Shown piece after piece: positions 40,682 through 48,890 of a stretch of 64,000 bases of DNA. The stretch spans positions 930,001 to 994,000 of the forward strand of contig JAFAFE010000006.1 of assembly GCA_023423655.1 (NCBI GenBank), given 5' to 3'. A program made the translations under genes and the position numbers. The notes beneath the pieces were generated by a model that saw only the letters and a program-made list of their open reading frames with translations, ran no database searches and had not been told where the DNA came from. The DNA is from Pseudomonadota bacterium (GTDB lineage Bacteria > Pseudomonadota > Alphaproteobacteria > Sphingomonadales > Sphingomonadaceae). How positions within the stretch are numbered: the first letter of the stretch is position 1; each line of letters starts with the position of its first letter.

Positions 40682-42238
40682 TTAGCCCGCAAGCGCCTTT
40701 TGCCGACGACGCTGGACCGAGGAACCAAGCCCCATCGATTCGCGATATTTGACCACCGTGCGGCGCGAAATCTCGAAGCCTTTGGCTTTCAGCAATTCGG
40801 CCAGTTTTTCATCGGACAGGATAGCGCCCGCATCCTCGCCCTCGATCAATGCCTTTAGCGCCGATTTGACCGCCGTGGCCGATACCGCCTCGCCGCCGTC
40901 GGCCGCTTGGATACCGCTGGTGAAGAAATATTTAAGTTCGAATAATCCGCGCGCGCAGGACAGATATTTGTTCGACGTTACGCGGCTTACAGTCGATTCA
41001 TGCATTTCGATCGCTTCGGCAATCGAGCGCAAGGTGAGCGGCTTCAGATGCGATACGCCGTGGCGAAAAAAGCCTTCCTGCTGCTTCACAATTTCGGTTG
41101 CGACCTTGATGATGGTGCGTTGCCGCTGGTCGAGCGCGCGGATTATCCAATTTGCGCTAGCTAATTGTTCGGACAACCATCCCTTGGATTCCGCCGTGCG
41201 CGCGCCGCCCGACAATTCGGCATAATAGCTGCGGTTGACGAGCAATTTGGGCAAGGTTGCGCTATTGACCTCGACCGCCCATCCGGCCTTGCGCTGTTCG
41301 ACAAACAGGTCGGGGACGACCGCCTGCACCGCATCTGAACCAAAACGCAAGCCGGGTTTCGGGTCATAACTGCGCAACTCGCGGATCATGTCGGCCATAT
41401 CTTCGTCATCGACGCCGCATATGCGTTTAAGCTGGGCGAGCGCACCCTTGGCGACCAGATCAAGATGCGCGATCAGCACCGCCATGCACGGGTCATAGCG
41501 GTCGGCTTCCTTGGCCTGGATGGCGAGACATTCGGCCAGACTGCGCGCACCGACGCCTGAAGGGTCGAAACGGTGGATGGCAGCGAGTGCCTCTTCGATT
41601 ATATGGAGCGGCACGCCGAGCCGGTTGGCGACATCGAGCAAATCCGCGTCGAGATAACCGGCCGGGTCAATCTGGTCGATAAGATAGAGCGCGACCGCAT
41701 GGTGGATGCCGGACAGAGCCTCACCCGCCTGCGCAATCAAATGGTCGGCAAGGCCGATATCGGGCGCGCTGAACATATCAAAATCGATGCCGTCATCGCT
41801 GCCTGCCCCGCCGCTCAGCCTGCCCGCGCCGGACAATCCCCCGGATAGCCCCCCTGACAGTCCTAACGCACCATCCATGCCCGGCCCTGTGCTGTCGTCC
41901 ATCCGATCCGCGACGCTATCATGGTGGAAAGTGTCCGCGCCCAGATCAACGTCGAGCGTATCGGCGGCATGGACGCCGCGTTCGATCAGTTCATCGGCGC
42001 GGCTCGGATGGTCGGAGGCGAGGCCCGCGCTGTCGGTCTCTGCGCCCGCATCGCCCTCGCCCCGATTATCGCCATCATCGCGCACTGCTTCCAACAGCGG
42101 ATTTTTGTCCAGCTCCTCGGAAATATAGGATTCTATTTCAAGATTGGACAGCGCCAGCAGGCGGATGGCCTGCTGCAATTGCGGGGTCATTACCAGCGAC
42201 TGGCTTTGCCGGAGATCAAGGCGCGGTCCAAGGGCCAT
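40682..42238 (-). CDS. rpoN: RNA polymerase sigma-54 factor
   Basis: Alternative sigma factor recognising -24/-12 promoters and needing AAA+ activators; 518 residues. Region I is the Gln/Leu-rich start (LDLRQSQSLVMTPQLQQAIR), an acidic Gly-rich region II follows, and the C-terminal RpoN box reads RRTVVKYRE, next to IAEAIEMHESTVSRVTSNKY, the helix-turn-helix. It lies eight bases downstream of lptB, as in many proteobacteria where the two are co-transcribed. Confidence 0.97.
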   Translation of the reverse strand: MALGPRLDLRQSQSLVMTPQLQQAIRLLALSNLEIESYISEELDKNPLLEAVRDDGDNRGEGDAGAETDSAGLASDHPSRADELIERGVHAADTLDVDLGADTFHHDSVADRMDDSTGPGMDGALGLSGGLSGGLSGAGRLSGGAGSDDGIDFDMFSAPDIGLADHLIAQAGEALSGIHHAVALYLIDQIDPAGYLDADLLDVANRLGVPLHIIEEALAAIHRFDPSGVGARSLAECLAIQAKEADRYDPCMAVLIAHLDLVAKGALAQLKRICGVDDEDMADMIRELRSYDPKPGLRFGSDAVQAVVPDLFVEQRKAGWAVEVNSATLPKLLVNRSYYAELSGGARTAESKGWLSEQLASANWIIRALDQRQRTIIKVATEIVKQQEGFFRHGVSHLKPLTLRSIAEAIEMHESTVSRVTSNKYLSCARGLFELKYFFTSGIQAADGGEAVSATAVKSALKALIEGEDAGAILSDEKLAELLKAKGFEISRRTVVKYRESMGLGSSVQRRRQKALAG

Positions 42239-42246
42239 AGCGGGGC

Positions 42247-43062
42247 TTAGAGGCTGAACTCCTCACCCAGATAGAGGCGGCGCACATCGGGGTCGGCGAC
42301 CAATTGTTCGGGGCTGCCCGCGAACAATACTTTGCCGTCATAGATGATGCACGCGCGGTCGACGATGTCTAATGTCTCGCGCACATTATGGTCGGTGATC
42401 AGCACACCGATGCCGCGCTTTTTAAGATCTTTGATGAGATCGCGGATGTCCGAAATAGACAAAGGATCAATCCCCGCAAAAGGTTCGTCGAGCAGCATGA
42501 TCGACGGATTTGCCGCCAGCGCGCGGGCAATTTCCGCGCGGCGGCGCTCGCCCCCCGACAACGCCATCGCATTGGAGGTGCGCAGCCGCGTCAAGCCGAA
42601 CTCTTCGAGCAACTGTTCCAGCCGCGCCGCGCGGGCCGCGCGGTCGGGTTCGACCATTTCCAGCACTGCGCTGATATTCTGTTCGACCGTCATGCCGCGG
42701 AAAATAGAGGTTTCCTGCGGCAAATAGCCCAACCCCAAAATCGCGCGGCGATACATGGGCAGGCCGGTAATATCCTGTCCGTCGAGCATGATGCGGCCAT
42801 GATCGGGCTTGACCAGTCCCATCACCGAATAAAAGCAGGTGGTCTTGCCCGCGCCATTGGGGCCGAGCAGACCCAACACTTCACCCTTATCGACTGACAG
42901 CGAAATATCTTTCAGCACCACACGCTTGTCATAGCTTTTGCCGATCGACACGACCGCCAGCCCGTGGGCCAGATTTTCTTCCGTAATCGGCGGCGCATGA
43001 TGCAACGCCGCTTTCGGCTTGGCGTGGGCGTCGGTCGCGGCATGCTGATGGTCGAGTGTCAT
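42247..43062 (-). CDS. lptB: LPS export ABC transporter ATPase LptB
   Basis: Cytoplasmic ATPase driving lipopolysaccharide transport to the outer membrane with LptF/LptG; 271 residues. Walker A is GLLGPNGAGKTT (about residues 64-75), signature LSGGERRR (about 169-176), Walker B IMLLDEPFAGIDP. About 35 polar, His-rich residues precede the core. The lptC/lptA genes usually found upstream are absent here: the next gene is divergent purL, 255 bases away, so lptB-rpoN start their own transcript. Confidence 0.93.
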   Translation of the reverse strand: MTLDHQHAATDAHAKPKAALHHAPPITEENLAHGLAVVSIGKSYDKRVVLKDISLSVDKGEVLGLLGPNGAGKTTCFYSVMGLVKPDHGRIMLDGQDITGLPMYRRAILGLGYLPQETSIFRGMTVEQNISAVLEMVEPDRAARAARLEQLLEEFGLTRLRTSNAMALSGGERRRAEIARALAANPSIMLLDEPFAGIDPLSISDIRDLIKDLKKRGIGVLITDHNVRETLDIVDRACIIYDGKVLFAGSPEQLVADPDVRRLYLGEEFSL

Positions 43063-43317
43063 TGATGATCCTTACTGGGTCCTATGCAAAGCATGGTTGT
43101 TCCGGGCGAAACCACCGGCAAGATAAGGCTTTGGATTTAAGTTTACATTATCCCTGCCCCGGTTTGGCAAATATTTTGCACGGCTTTTGCATAAAAGCAG
43201 GATGAATGGAAAGAAGCACGGCATAATTCATGTGTCGCGCCGCGCTCCCCCATTGCTCCCTCACCTTTCCCAATATTGGGTCTAGCCGGAATCGCCCCTA
43301 GGGGTTAAAGGGCCGCC
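43063..43317. other. Divergent promoter region, lptB/purL
   Basis: About 255 bases between two divergent starts. Locally AT-richer parts lie near 43120-43220 (for example TTTGCACGGCTTTTGCATAAA), probably holding promoter elements. No gene or clear operator can be assigned. Confidence 0.4.
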
Positions 43318-45513
43318 ATGACCCAGAACGCTTCATCAAACGCCGCCGAAATCACCCCCGACATTGTTGCCGAACATGGCCTTAGTCCGGAAGAATATGA
43401 GCGCGTGTTGAACGCGCTTGGCCGGACGCCCAATCTGGTCGAACTCGGCATATTTTCGGTGATGTGGTCGGAGCATTGCTCGTATAAATCGAGCCGCATC
43501 CATTTGAAGAAGCTCCCCACCGAAGGCCCGCAAGTGATTTGCGGTCCCGGCGAAAATGCGGGCGTGGTCGATATTGGTGACGGCCAAGCGGCGATCTTCA
43601 AGATGGAATCGCACAATCACCCCAGCTACATCGAACCCTATCAGGGTGCGGCAACCGGCGTCGGCGGTATTTTGCGCGACGTGTTCACTATGGGCGCGCG
43701 GCCCATCGCCAATATGAATGCGCTGCGCTTTGGTCGTCCCGACCATCCCAAGATGCGCCACCTCATCGACGGCGTGGTGCGCGGCATTGGCGGTTATGGT
43801 AATTGTGTCGGCGTGCCGACCGTCGGCGGCGAGGTCAATTTCCACACCGCCTATGACGGCAATATCCTTGTCAACGCGATGACCGTAGGGGTCGCCGAAA
43901 CCGACAGGATTTTCTATTCGGCCGCGTCCGGCGTCGGCAATCCGATTGTCTATGTCGGCTCCAAGACAGGGCGCGACGGTATTCATGGCGCGACCATGGC
44001 GAGCGCGGACTTTGGCGAAGATGCCGAAGAAAAGCGCCCGACCGTGCAGGTGGGCGATCCGTTCACCGAAAAATTGCTCATCGAAGCCTGCCTTGAACTG
44101 ATGGCCTCCGACGCGATTGTTGCGATTCAGGATATGGGCGCGGCGGGCCTCACCTCGTCGTCGGTGGAAATGGCGTCAAAGGGCGGCGTCGGCATCCGGC
44201 TCGACATGAACAAAGTGCCGCAGCGCGAAACCGGCATGACGGCTTATGAAATGATGCTGTCGGAAAGCCAAGAGCGGATGCTCATGGTGTTGAAGCCGGG
44301 GCGCGAGGCGTTTGCCGAAGAGATTTTCAAAAAATGGGAATTGGACTTTGCGGTCATCGGCGAAGTCACTGACACGGGCCGCATGGTGCTGGAGCATCAT
44401 GGCGCGGTTGTGTGCGACATTCCGCTCGCGCCCTTGGCCGATGATGCGCCGCTCTATGACCGCCCGCATTTGAGCCAAGCGGATTATAAGGCGTGGGCGG
44501 CGGTAAAGCCGCTCGGCGATGTGCCTGAATCAACCGACATCGGCGCCGATTTGTTGAAGCTTATGGCCTCGCCCGACATCGCCTCGCGGCGGTGGATCTG
44601 GGAGCAATATGACAATAAGGTCGGCGGTGACACGGTGCAGATACCGGGCGGCGACGCGGCGGTCGTGCGCGTCCACGGCACCGAAAAAGCCATCGCCATT
44701 TCGACCGATTGCACCCCGCGCTATTGCTATGCCGATCCTTATGAAGGCGGAAAACAGGCGGTTGCGGAATGTTACCGCAACCTGTCGGCGGTCGGCGCGA
44801 CCCCGCTCGCCATCACCAACTGCCTCAATTTCGCTAACCCGCAGCGCCCCGAAATCATGGCGCAGATTGTCGGATGTCTCAACGGCATGGCCGATGCCTG
44901 CCGCGCGCTCGACTTCCCGATCGTGAGCGGCAATGTGTCCTTATATAATGAAAGCAAGGCGACCGGCGGCGGCTCTGCCATTTTACCGACCCCCGCGATT
45001 GGCGGCATTGGCTTGCTCGCGGACTGGCGCAAAAATGCGACGATTGGCAACCTCAAGGAAGGCGATACCATCTGGCTCGTCGGGGGACATGGCACGCATT
45101 TGGGTCAATCATTGTGGCTGCGCGAAATTCTTGGCCGCGAAGATGGCGCGGCACCCGCTGTCGACCTAGCTAGCGAGCGTCAATCGGCAGACTTTATCCG
45201 GACGCTTATCGCCCAAGGCAAAGCGCACGCAGTGCATGATCTGTCCGATGGCGGCCTCGTCGTCGCATTGGCTGAAATGGCGCTTGCTGCCAACAAAGGC
45301 ATCGCCGCACGCACGGCCATGGGCACAACATGGACTATCGCCGAAGCATTCGGCGAAGATCAGGGACGCTATCTTGTCGCGAGTGACGAGGAGATTGAGG
45401 GCGCCGTACCCGTGGGCACAGTTACCGGTCGAACGGTTCACGGCATTGCCCTGCAAGACTTGCGCGCCGCCCATGAAGGTTTCTTCCCCACGCTGATGGC
45501 AGGCGAAGTTTAA
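43318..45513 (+). CDS. purL: Phosphoribosylformylglycinamidine synthase, PurL subunit
   Basis: Fourth-step purine synthase, 731 residues: the small-PurL type that works with separate PurS and PurQ, unlike the fused enterobacterial enzyme. Typical blocks are FSVMWSEHCSYKSSRIHLKK, KMESHNHPS, GGILRDVFTMGARP, NVSLYNES and DLSDGGLVVALAEMA. Neither purS nor purQ is in the window. A small palindrome, CTCCCCAC-TTGTGGGGAG-type (45518-45535), follows the stop and could act as a transcript end. Confidence 0.97.
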   Translation: MTQNASSNAAEITPDIVAEHGLSPEEYERVLNALGRTPNLVELGIFSVMWSEHCSYKSSRIHLKKLPTEGPQVICGPGENAGVVDIGDGQAAIFKMESHNHPSYIEPYQGAATGVGGILRDVFTMGARPIANMNALRFGRPDHPKMRHLIDGVVRGIGGYGNCVGVPTVGGEVNFHTAYDGNILVNAMTVGVAETDRIFYSAASGVGNPIVYVGSKTGRDGIHGATMASADFGEDAEEKRPTVQVGDPFTEKLLIEACLELMASDAIVAIQDMGAAGLTSSSVEMASKGGVGIRLDMNKVPQRETGMTAYEMMLSESQERMLMVLKPGREAFAEEIFKKWELDFAVIGEVTDTGRMVLEHHGAVVCDIPLAPLADDAPLYDRPHLSQADYKAWAAVKPLGDVPESTDIGADLLKLMASPDIASRRWIWEQYDNKVGGDTVQIPGGDAAVVRVHGTEKAIAISTDCTPRYCYADPYEGGKQAVAECYRNLSAVGATPLAITNCLNFANPQRPEIMAQIVGCLNGMADACRALDFPIVSGNVSLYNESKATGGGSAILPTPAIGGIGLLADWRKNATIGNLKEGDTIWLVGGHGTHLGQSLWLREILGREDGAAPAVDLASERQSADFIRTLIAQGKAHAVHDLSDGGLVVALAEMALAANKGIAARTAMGTTWTIAEAFGEDQGRYLVASDEEIEGAVPVGTVTGRTVHGIALQDLRAAHEGFFPTLMAGEV

Positions 45514-45517
45514 AATC

Positions 45518-45743
45518 CTCCCCACTTGTGGGGAGTTGGCAGTGCGAAGCGCTGACGGAGGGGGCTATCCGCCTGACGCGACGTTGGCTTAAACTACCAG
45601 CCCCCTCCACCATGCCGCGCATGGCCACCTCCCCGCAAGCGGTGAGGGTTGCAAAGCCACACAAAAAAAATCCTCCCGCGAGGGTGGGCTTATGGAGCGG
45701 TCTAGCGTTGCCACACCATAAGCCCACCTTCGCGGAAGGAGGA
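45518..45743. repeat. Intergenic repeat cluster after purL
   Basis: Two structures. CTCCCCACTTGTGGGGAG (45518-45535) is palindromic and starts a GC-rich block with short palindromic words such as CATGCCGCGCATGG. A second longer inverted repeat has arms TCCTCCCGCGAGGGTGGGCT (from 45671) and AGCCCACCTTCGCGGAAGGA (from 45721), extended by the TATGG/CCATA pair. No gene is seen. The arms are about 25 bases with small mismatches, of the kind spread as intergenic repeats. Confidence 0.75.
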
Positions 45744-45783
45744 GGAGGGAAGGGTCCCTTCGGAAAATTTTGTCAGGAAAGGC

Positions 45784-46740
45784 TCATGCGGTCGCGAGCT
45801 TGGCATCCCCCGTTGCCGGGCCATTGCCGAGCATATCATAAGGGTTGATGCCGCCTTCCTTCCACATGCGATGCACTTCGGCATAATGGCGTGCGGGGGT
45901 GATGTTGAGGCTCTTGCGCGCTTCATCGAGCGGCATGGCGAGCAGTTCGCGGATCGGCAGTTCGGACACGCGCGGGCAGGCTTTGCCAAGCCGTTGGCCT
46001 TCGCGGATCGCGCGCAGAACCGGCGCTTTGCTCTTGACCTGCTTCTTGATGTTAAGCCCGGCCATATAGCCGATGAACAGATGCGCAAGGCTGGGCGACT
46101 GGCTGTAGGTGAAAGCCAGCACACAGGCTTCACCGAGCGCATCGCGGCCATAGCCGGTCAATACATGGAGCAGGTCATGCGTGTCGCGATTGCGGTTCGA
46201 ATACCAGTCGAACTTGTCGATATAGACCGGGCGACCTTCGCGGAAACGGTCAAATTCTTCGACCAGTCCGGCGGCGGTCAGCCCTTCTTTTTCCATAAAG
46301 TCGCAATAGGCATGGGCGACGCTGCCCGCCGGAAAACGGCGCAACGCTTCATGATCGTCGAGCAAGGCAGGCAGATAGGGCTCATCGCGCATCGCCGCGC
46401 GACCTTCGGCGCTGTCGCTGTAACGTTCCGCCGCGTCCATAAAGCCCGCCCAAGGCAGGGCTTCGAAAATATAAAAGACTTCCTCGGTCCGCTCCTTGTC
46501 CTTGAGCAGCTCCTGGAAATGGTGCCAAGCCTTACCGGGCCGCATTTTGGGCTTTTCGCGCGCCAGATCGGCGAGCGGCAGCGCGAGCAGCGCATCGCCC
46601 GACAGCGCGCGGGTATCGCGCGGCGCTGGCGTTGCTTCATACGATGCAGCATATGGCGCCGCCGCCGTTGCAAAGGTTGCGGGTTCAGCGGTGTTCTCGT
46701 GGCGCACCGCGTCGTTCAGAGAGGGTGAGTAGCTGTCCAT
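45784..46740 (-). CDS. Coq4 family protein
   Basis: A 318-residue protein of the Coq4 family linked to ubiquinone biosynthesis. The defining metal motif HDxxH-x11-E is visible as DTHDLLHVLTGYGRDALGEA. The first ~50 residues are polar and Ala-rich, not typical of the core. In yeast Coq4 is needed for the Q-biosynthetic complex; bacterial homologues are less studied. The promoter directly abuts the start codon (see 46747-46774), so the mRNA may be leaderless. It is divergent from bfd. Confidence 0.85.
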   Translation of the reverse strand: MDSYSPSLNDAVRHENTAEPATFATAAAPYAASYEATPAPRDTRALSGDALLALPLADLAREKPKMRPGKAWHHFQELLKDKERTEEVFYIFEALPWAGFMDAAERYSDSAEGRAAMRDEPYLPALLDDHEALRRFPAGSVAHAYCDFMEKEGLTAAGLVEEFDRFREGRPVYIDKFDWYSNRNRDTHDLLHVLTGYGRDALGEACVLAFTYSQSPSLAHLFIGYMAGLNIKKQVKSKAPVLRAIREGQRLGKACPRVSELPIRELLAMPLDEARKSLNITPARHYAEVHRMWKEGGINPYDMLGNGPATGDAKLATA

Positions 46741-46746
46741 GACCCC

Positions 46747-46774
46747 ACCATAACACTACTTACACATGTGTCAA
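46747..46774 (-). promoter_or_regulatory. Promoter of the Coq4-like gene with overlapping palindrome
   Basis: On the minus strand TTGACA (46774-46769), a 16-base spacer and TATGGT (46752-46747) fit a sigma-70 promoter. Only six bases lie between the -10 box and the ATG at 46740, so transcription should begin at or next to the start codon. The palindrome ACACATGTGT (46762-46771) overlaps the -35 box and suggests a repressor of the TetR kind, which is inference. Confidence 0.6.
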
Positions 46775-46829
46775 TAATATTTTTGCGCATAATTTTATCG
46801 CGCAAAAAGAAAGGCAGCAGCACCCTATT

Positions 46830-46876
46830 GCAAATCATTATCAATCCGCTATCTAGCTAATGAGAAGGATTCGCAT
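46830..46876 (+). promoter_or_regulatory. Fur-box-like sites upstream of bfd
   Basis: GCAAATCATTATCAATC (46830-46846) resembles the Fur-box core aATcATTATCA, and AATGAGAAGGATTCGCATC (46859-46877) resembles a second degenerate box. They lie just before the bfd start at 46879, where iron-dependent repression is expected. Confidence 0.65.
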
Positions 46877-46878
46877 CT

Positions 46879-47130
46879 ATGATCGTGTGCAGTTGCAACA
46901 ATATCCGCGAGAAAGATTTGCGCGCCGCCGCGCAAAACGGGGCGGAACGCGCGCATCAGGCCTATGCCGCGTGCGGCGGCAAAATCCAGTGCGGGCAATG
47001 CCTTCCTTTTGCACGTGAGATTCTCTCGCAAGAGCGCGGAAAACTGCAAAAAATTGACCCTGCCCCCTGTGCAAAAGCGCATGGGGCTGATATTCTCCCC
47101 TTTCCACAAGAACGGCGGATGCGCGCCTGA
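46879..47130 (+). CDS. bfd: Bacterioferritin-associated ferredoxin
   Basis: A [2Fe-2S] protein of 83 residues that reduces ferric iron in bacterioferritin to allow its release. The four cysteine ligands are in MIVCSCNNI (C4, C6) and GGKIQCGQCLPF, spaced as in the BFD family. The last ~25 residues are beyond the core. AGAAGG lies ten bases before ATG 46879. It stands directly before bfr with 63 bases between, and behind Fur-box-like sites, so the pair should respond to iron. Confidence 0.92.
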   Translation: MIVCSCNNIREKDLRAAAQNGAERAHQAYAACGGKIQCGQCLPFAREILSQERGKLQKIDPAPCAKAHGADILPFPQERRMRA

Positions 47131-47193
47131 CATTGACCTTCATAAGGTCCGTCTTTCGCGCTTCGCCCCATAATTACAAAGGGTAGAATCGCT

Positions 47194-47673
47194 ATGAAGG
47201 GCGACGATAAGGTCATCGAATTTTTGAATATTGCGCTCAAGAACGAGTTGACCGCGATCAACCAATATTGGCTGCATTACCGTATGCTCGATGATTGGGG
47301 CATGAAACGCCTCGCCGCGTTCGAGCGCGAAGAATCGATCGACGAGATGAAACATGCCGACCAGTTGGCCGAACGCATCCTGTTTCTGGACGGCCTCCCC
47401 AATTTCCAATTGCTCGGCCGCCTGCGCATTGGCGAAAATGTGCAGGAAGTTCTCGAATCCGACCTTGCGCTGGAACATGAAGCGATTCCGTTGCTGCGCG
47501 ATGCAATCGAACATTGCGAAAAAGTGCGCGACTATATCAGCCGCGATCTGTTCGCTTCCATATTGGAAAGCGAAGAACATCATGTCGATGAACTGGAAAC
47601 CCAATTGTCGCTGGTCGAAAGCATGGGCCTGCAAAATTATATCCAGCTCCATTCCAAACCGGCGTCGGAATAA
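47194..47673 (+). CDS. bfr: Bacterioferritin
   Basis: Haem-containing iron-storage subunit, 159 residues, assembling into a 24-mer shell. The ferroxidase ligands are recognisable: E in KNELTAINQYW, E and H in DEMKHAD, E in DLALEHEAI, and E with H in ESEEHHVDELE. The Met of DEMKH is the haem-binding Met52 equivalent. The N-terminus begins MKGDDKVIEFLNIALKNE as in proteobacterial Bfr. It follows bfd. Confidence 0.97.
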   Translation: MKGDDKVIEFLNIALKNELTAINQYWLHYRMLDDWGMKRLAAFEREESIDEMKHADQLAERILFLDGLPNFQLLGRLRIGENVQEVLESDLALEHEAIPLLRDAIEHCEKVRDYISRDLFASILESEEHHVDELETQLSLVESMGLQNYIQLHSKPASE

Positions 47674-47678
47674 GCGGC

Positions 47679-48890
47679 TTGGCGGGTAAGGCTTTTGCAC
47701 TTGGTGCCGTCGCGGCCATCATGGCGGCGACGGCTCCCGCTGTCCCTGTGGCAGCGCAGACGGAGGCCGAAGCACGCGAGGGCGTGCCCTATCTTGAAGC
47801 CGCCGTTACGGCGCGGCCGGACGATCCCAATCTACGCTATTATCTCGCCAATTTCCGCCTGCGCGCAGGGGATAAAGCAGGTGCGCTCGCCGCCTTGCAA
47901 GAGGTGATGCGCCTTGGTGACGGCTTCCTCCCCATCCCCGATTTTTTCGGGGCTCTGGAGGGCGACCCCGCTTATGGGCGCATCTATCAGTCTTTCGAGC
48001 AAAAATTGCCCCGCGTGTCGCGCGGGAAAGTCTGGGCGACCTTGCCCGGTCCCACCATCTTCCCCGAAGGTATTGCCGCTTATGACGGCGATTTTTTCCT
48101 GTCCAGCATGGCCGATGGCGCGATCTGGCGGGTGAGCAAGAATAAGGATTTCCGCAAAATCCATAAAAGCGACGGCACCCCGCGACTCGGTCTTGCGATA
48201 GATCGCAAGCGCGACCGGCTGTGCAGCGTCGTCACCAACGGCTTCCTTGCGGCAGCCGAAAAGCAGCGCATCAACCGTGTCGAATGTCTGGCCTTGAAGG
48301 ATGGCCGCTTGCTGTCTTCGGTCGATGTCAAAGAGGCGGTGCAGTTGAACGATCTCGCCATCGACCCCGATAGCGGCACCATCTATGCGACCGACAGCGC
48401 GGCGGGGCCGGTGTGGAAGATTGCGCCCGACGGCACGGTCAGCCGTCTGATCGACGCCTATGGCGGGGCCAATGGCATCACCTTTGACGATAGCGGCCAT
48501 CTTTATATCGCGCACAATACCGGCATTGCGCGCATTACTGCCGCGACGGGCAAAACCGTCACGCCGCGCCTTGCCTCCCGATCCCGCGAAACGGTGGCGG
48601 GGATTGACGGGCTTTACTGGCATCAGGGCAGCCTGATCGGCGTGCAGAATGTCACCAATCCGGGGCGCGTCATCCGCATCCTGCTGGGCAAAGACGGCGC
48701 GATTGACAAGGTCGAAACGCTGCAATCGCATCATGACACATGGATGAAAGAGCCGACCACGGCGGCACTGTCAGGCCATCATCTGGTGCTGCTCGCCACC
48801 ACCCAAATGAGCCGTCTCCAACCCGATGGCACGGTGCGCGATGCCGATACGGTCAGCCCGCCGGTGCTGGCGCGGATTCCGCTGCGTTGA
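47679..48890 (+). CDS. Exported SMP-30/gluconolactonase-like propeller protein
   Basis: A 403-residue protein with a signal peptide (ALGAVAAIMAATAPAVPVAA), a TPR-like segment (residues ~30-75: AREGVPYLEAAVTARPDDPN and DKAGALAALQEVMRLGDGF) and then a six-bladed-propeller region with repeated motifs (GPTIFPEGIAAYDGDFFLSS, LNDLAIDPDSGTIYATDSAA, ANGITFDDSGHLYIAHNTGI). Similarity is to SMP-30/strictosidine-synthase-like folds; no substrate is evident. The start is a TTG five bases beyond the bfr stop, so it may be translationally linked to bfr. TTG is an unusual choice but no ATG fits the signal peptide better. Confidence 0.7.
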   Translation: MAGKAFALGAVAAIMAATAPAVPVAAQTEAEAREGVPYLEAAVTARPDDPNLRYYLANFRLRAGDKAGALAALQEVMRLGDGFLPIPDFFGALEGDPAYGRIYQSFEQKLPRVSRGKVWATLPGPTIFPEGIAAYDGDFFLSSMADGAIWRVSKNKDFRKIHKSDGTPRLGLAIDRKRDRLCSVVTNGFLAAAEKQRINRVECLALKDGRLLSSVDVKEAVQLNDLAIDPDSGTIYATDSAAGPVWKIAPDGTVSRLIDAYGGANGITFDDSGHLYIAHNTGIARITAATGKTVTPRLASRSRETVAGIDGLYWHQGSLIGVQNVTNPGRVIRILLGKDGAIDKVETLQSHHDTWMKEPTTAALSGHHLVLLATTQMSRLQPDGTVRDADTVSPPVLARIPLR

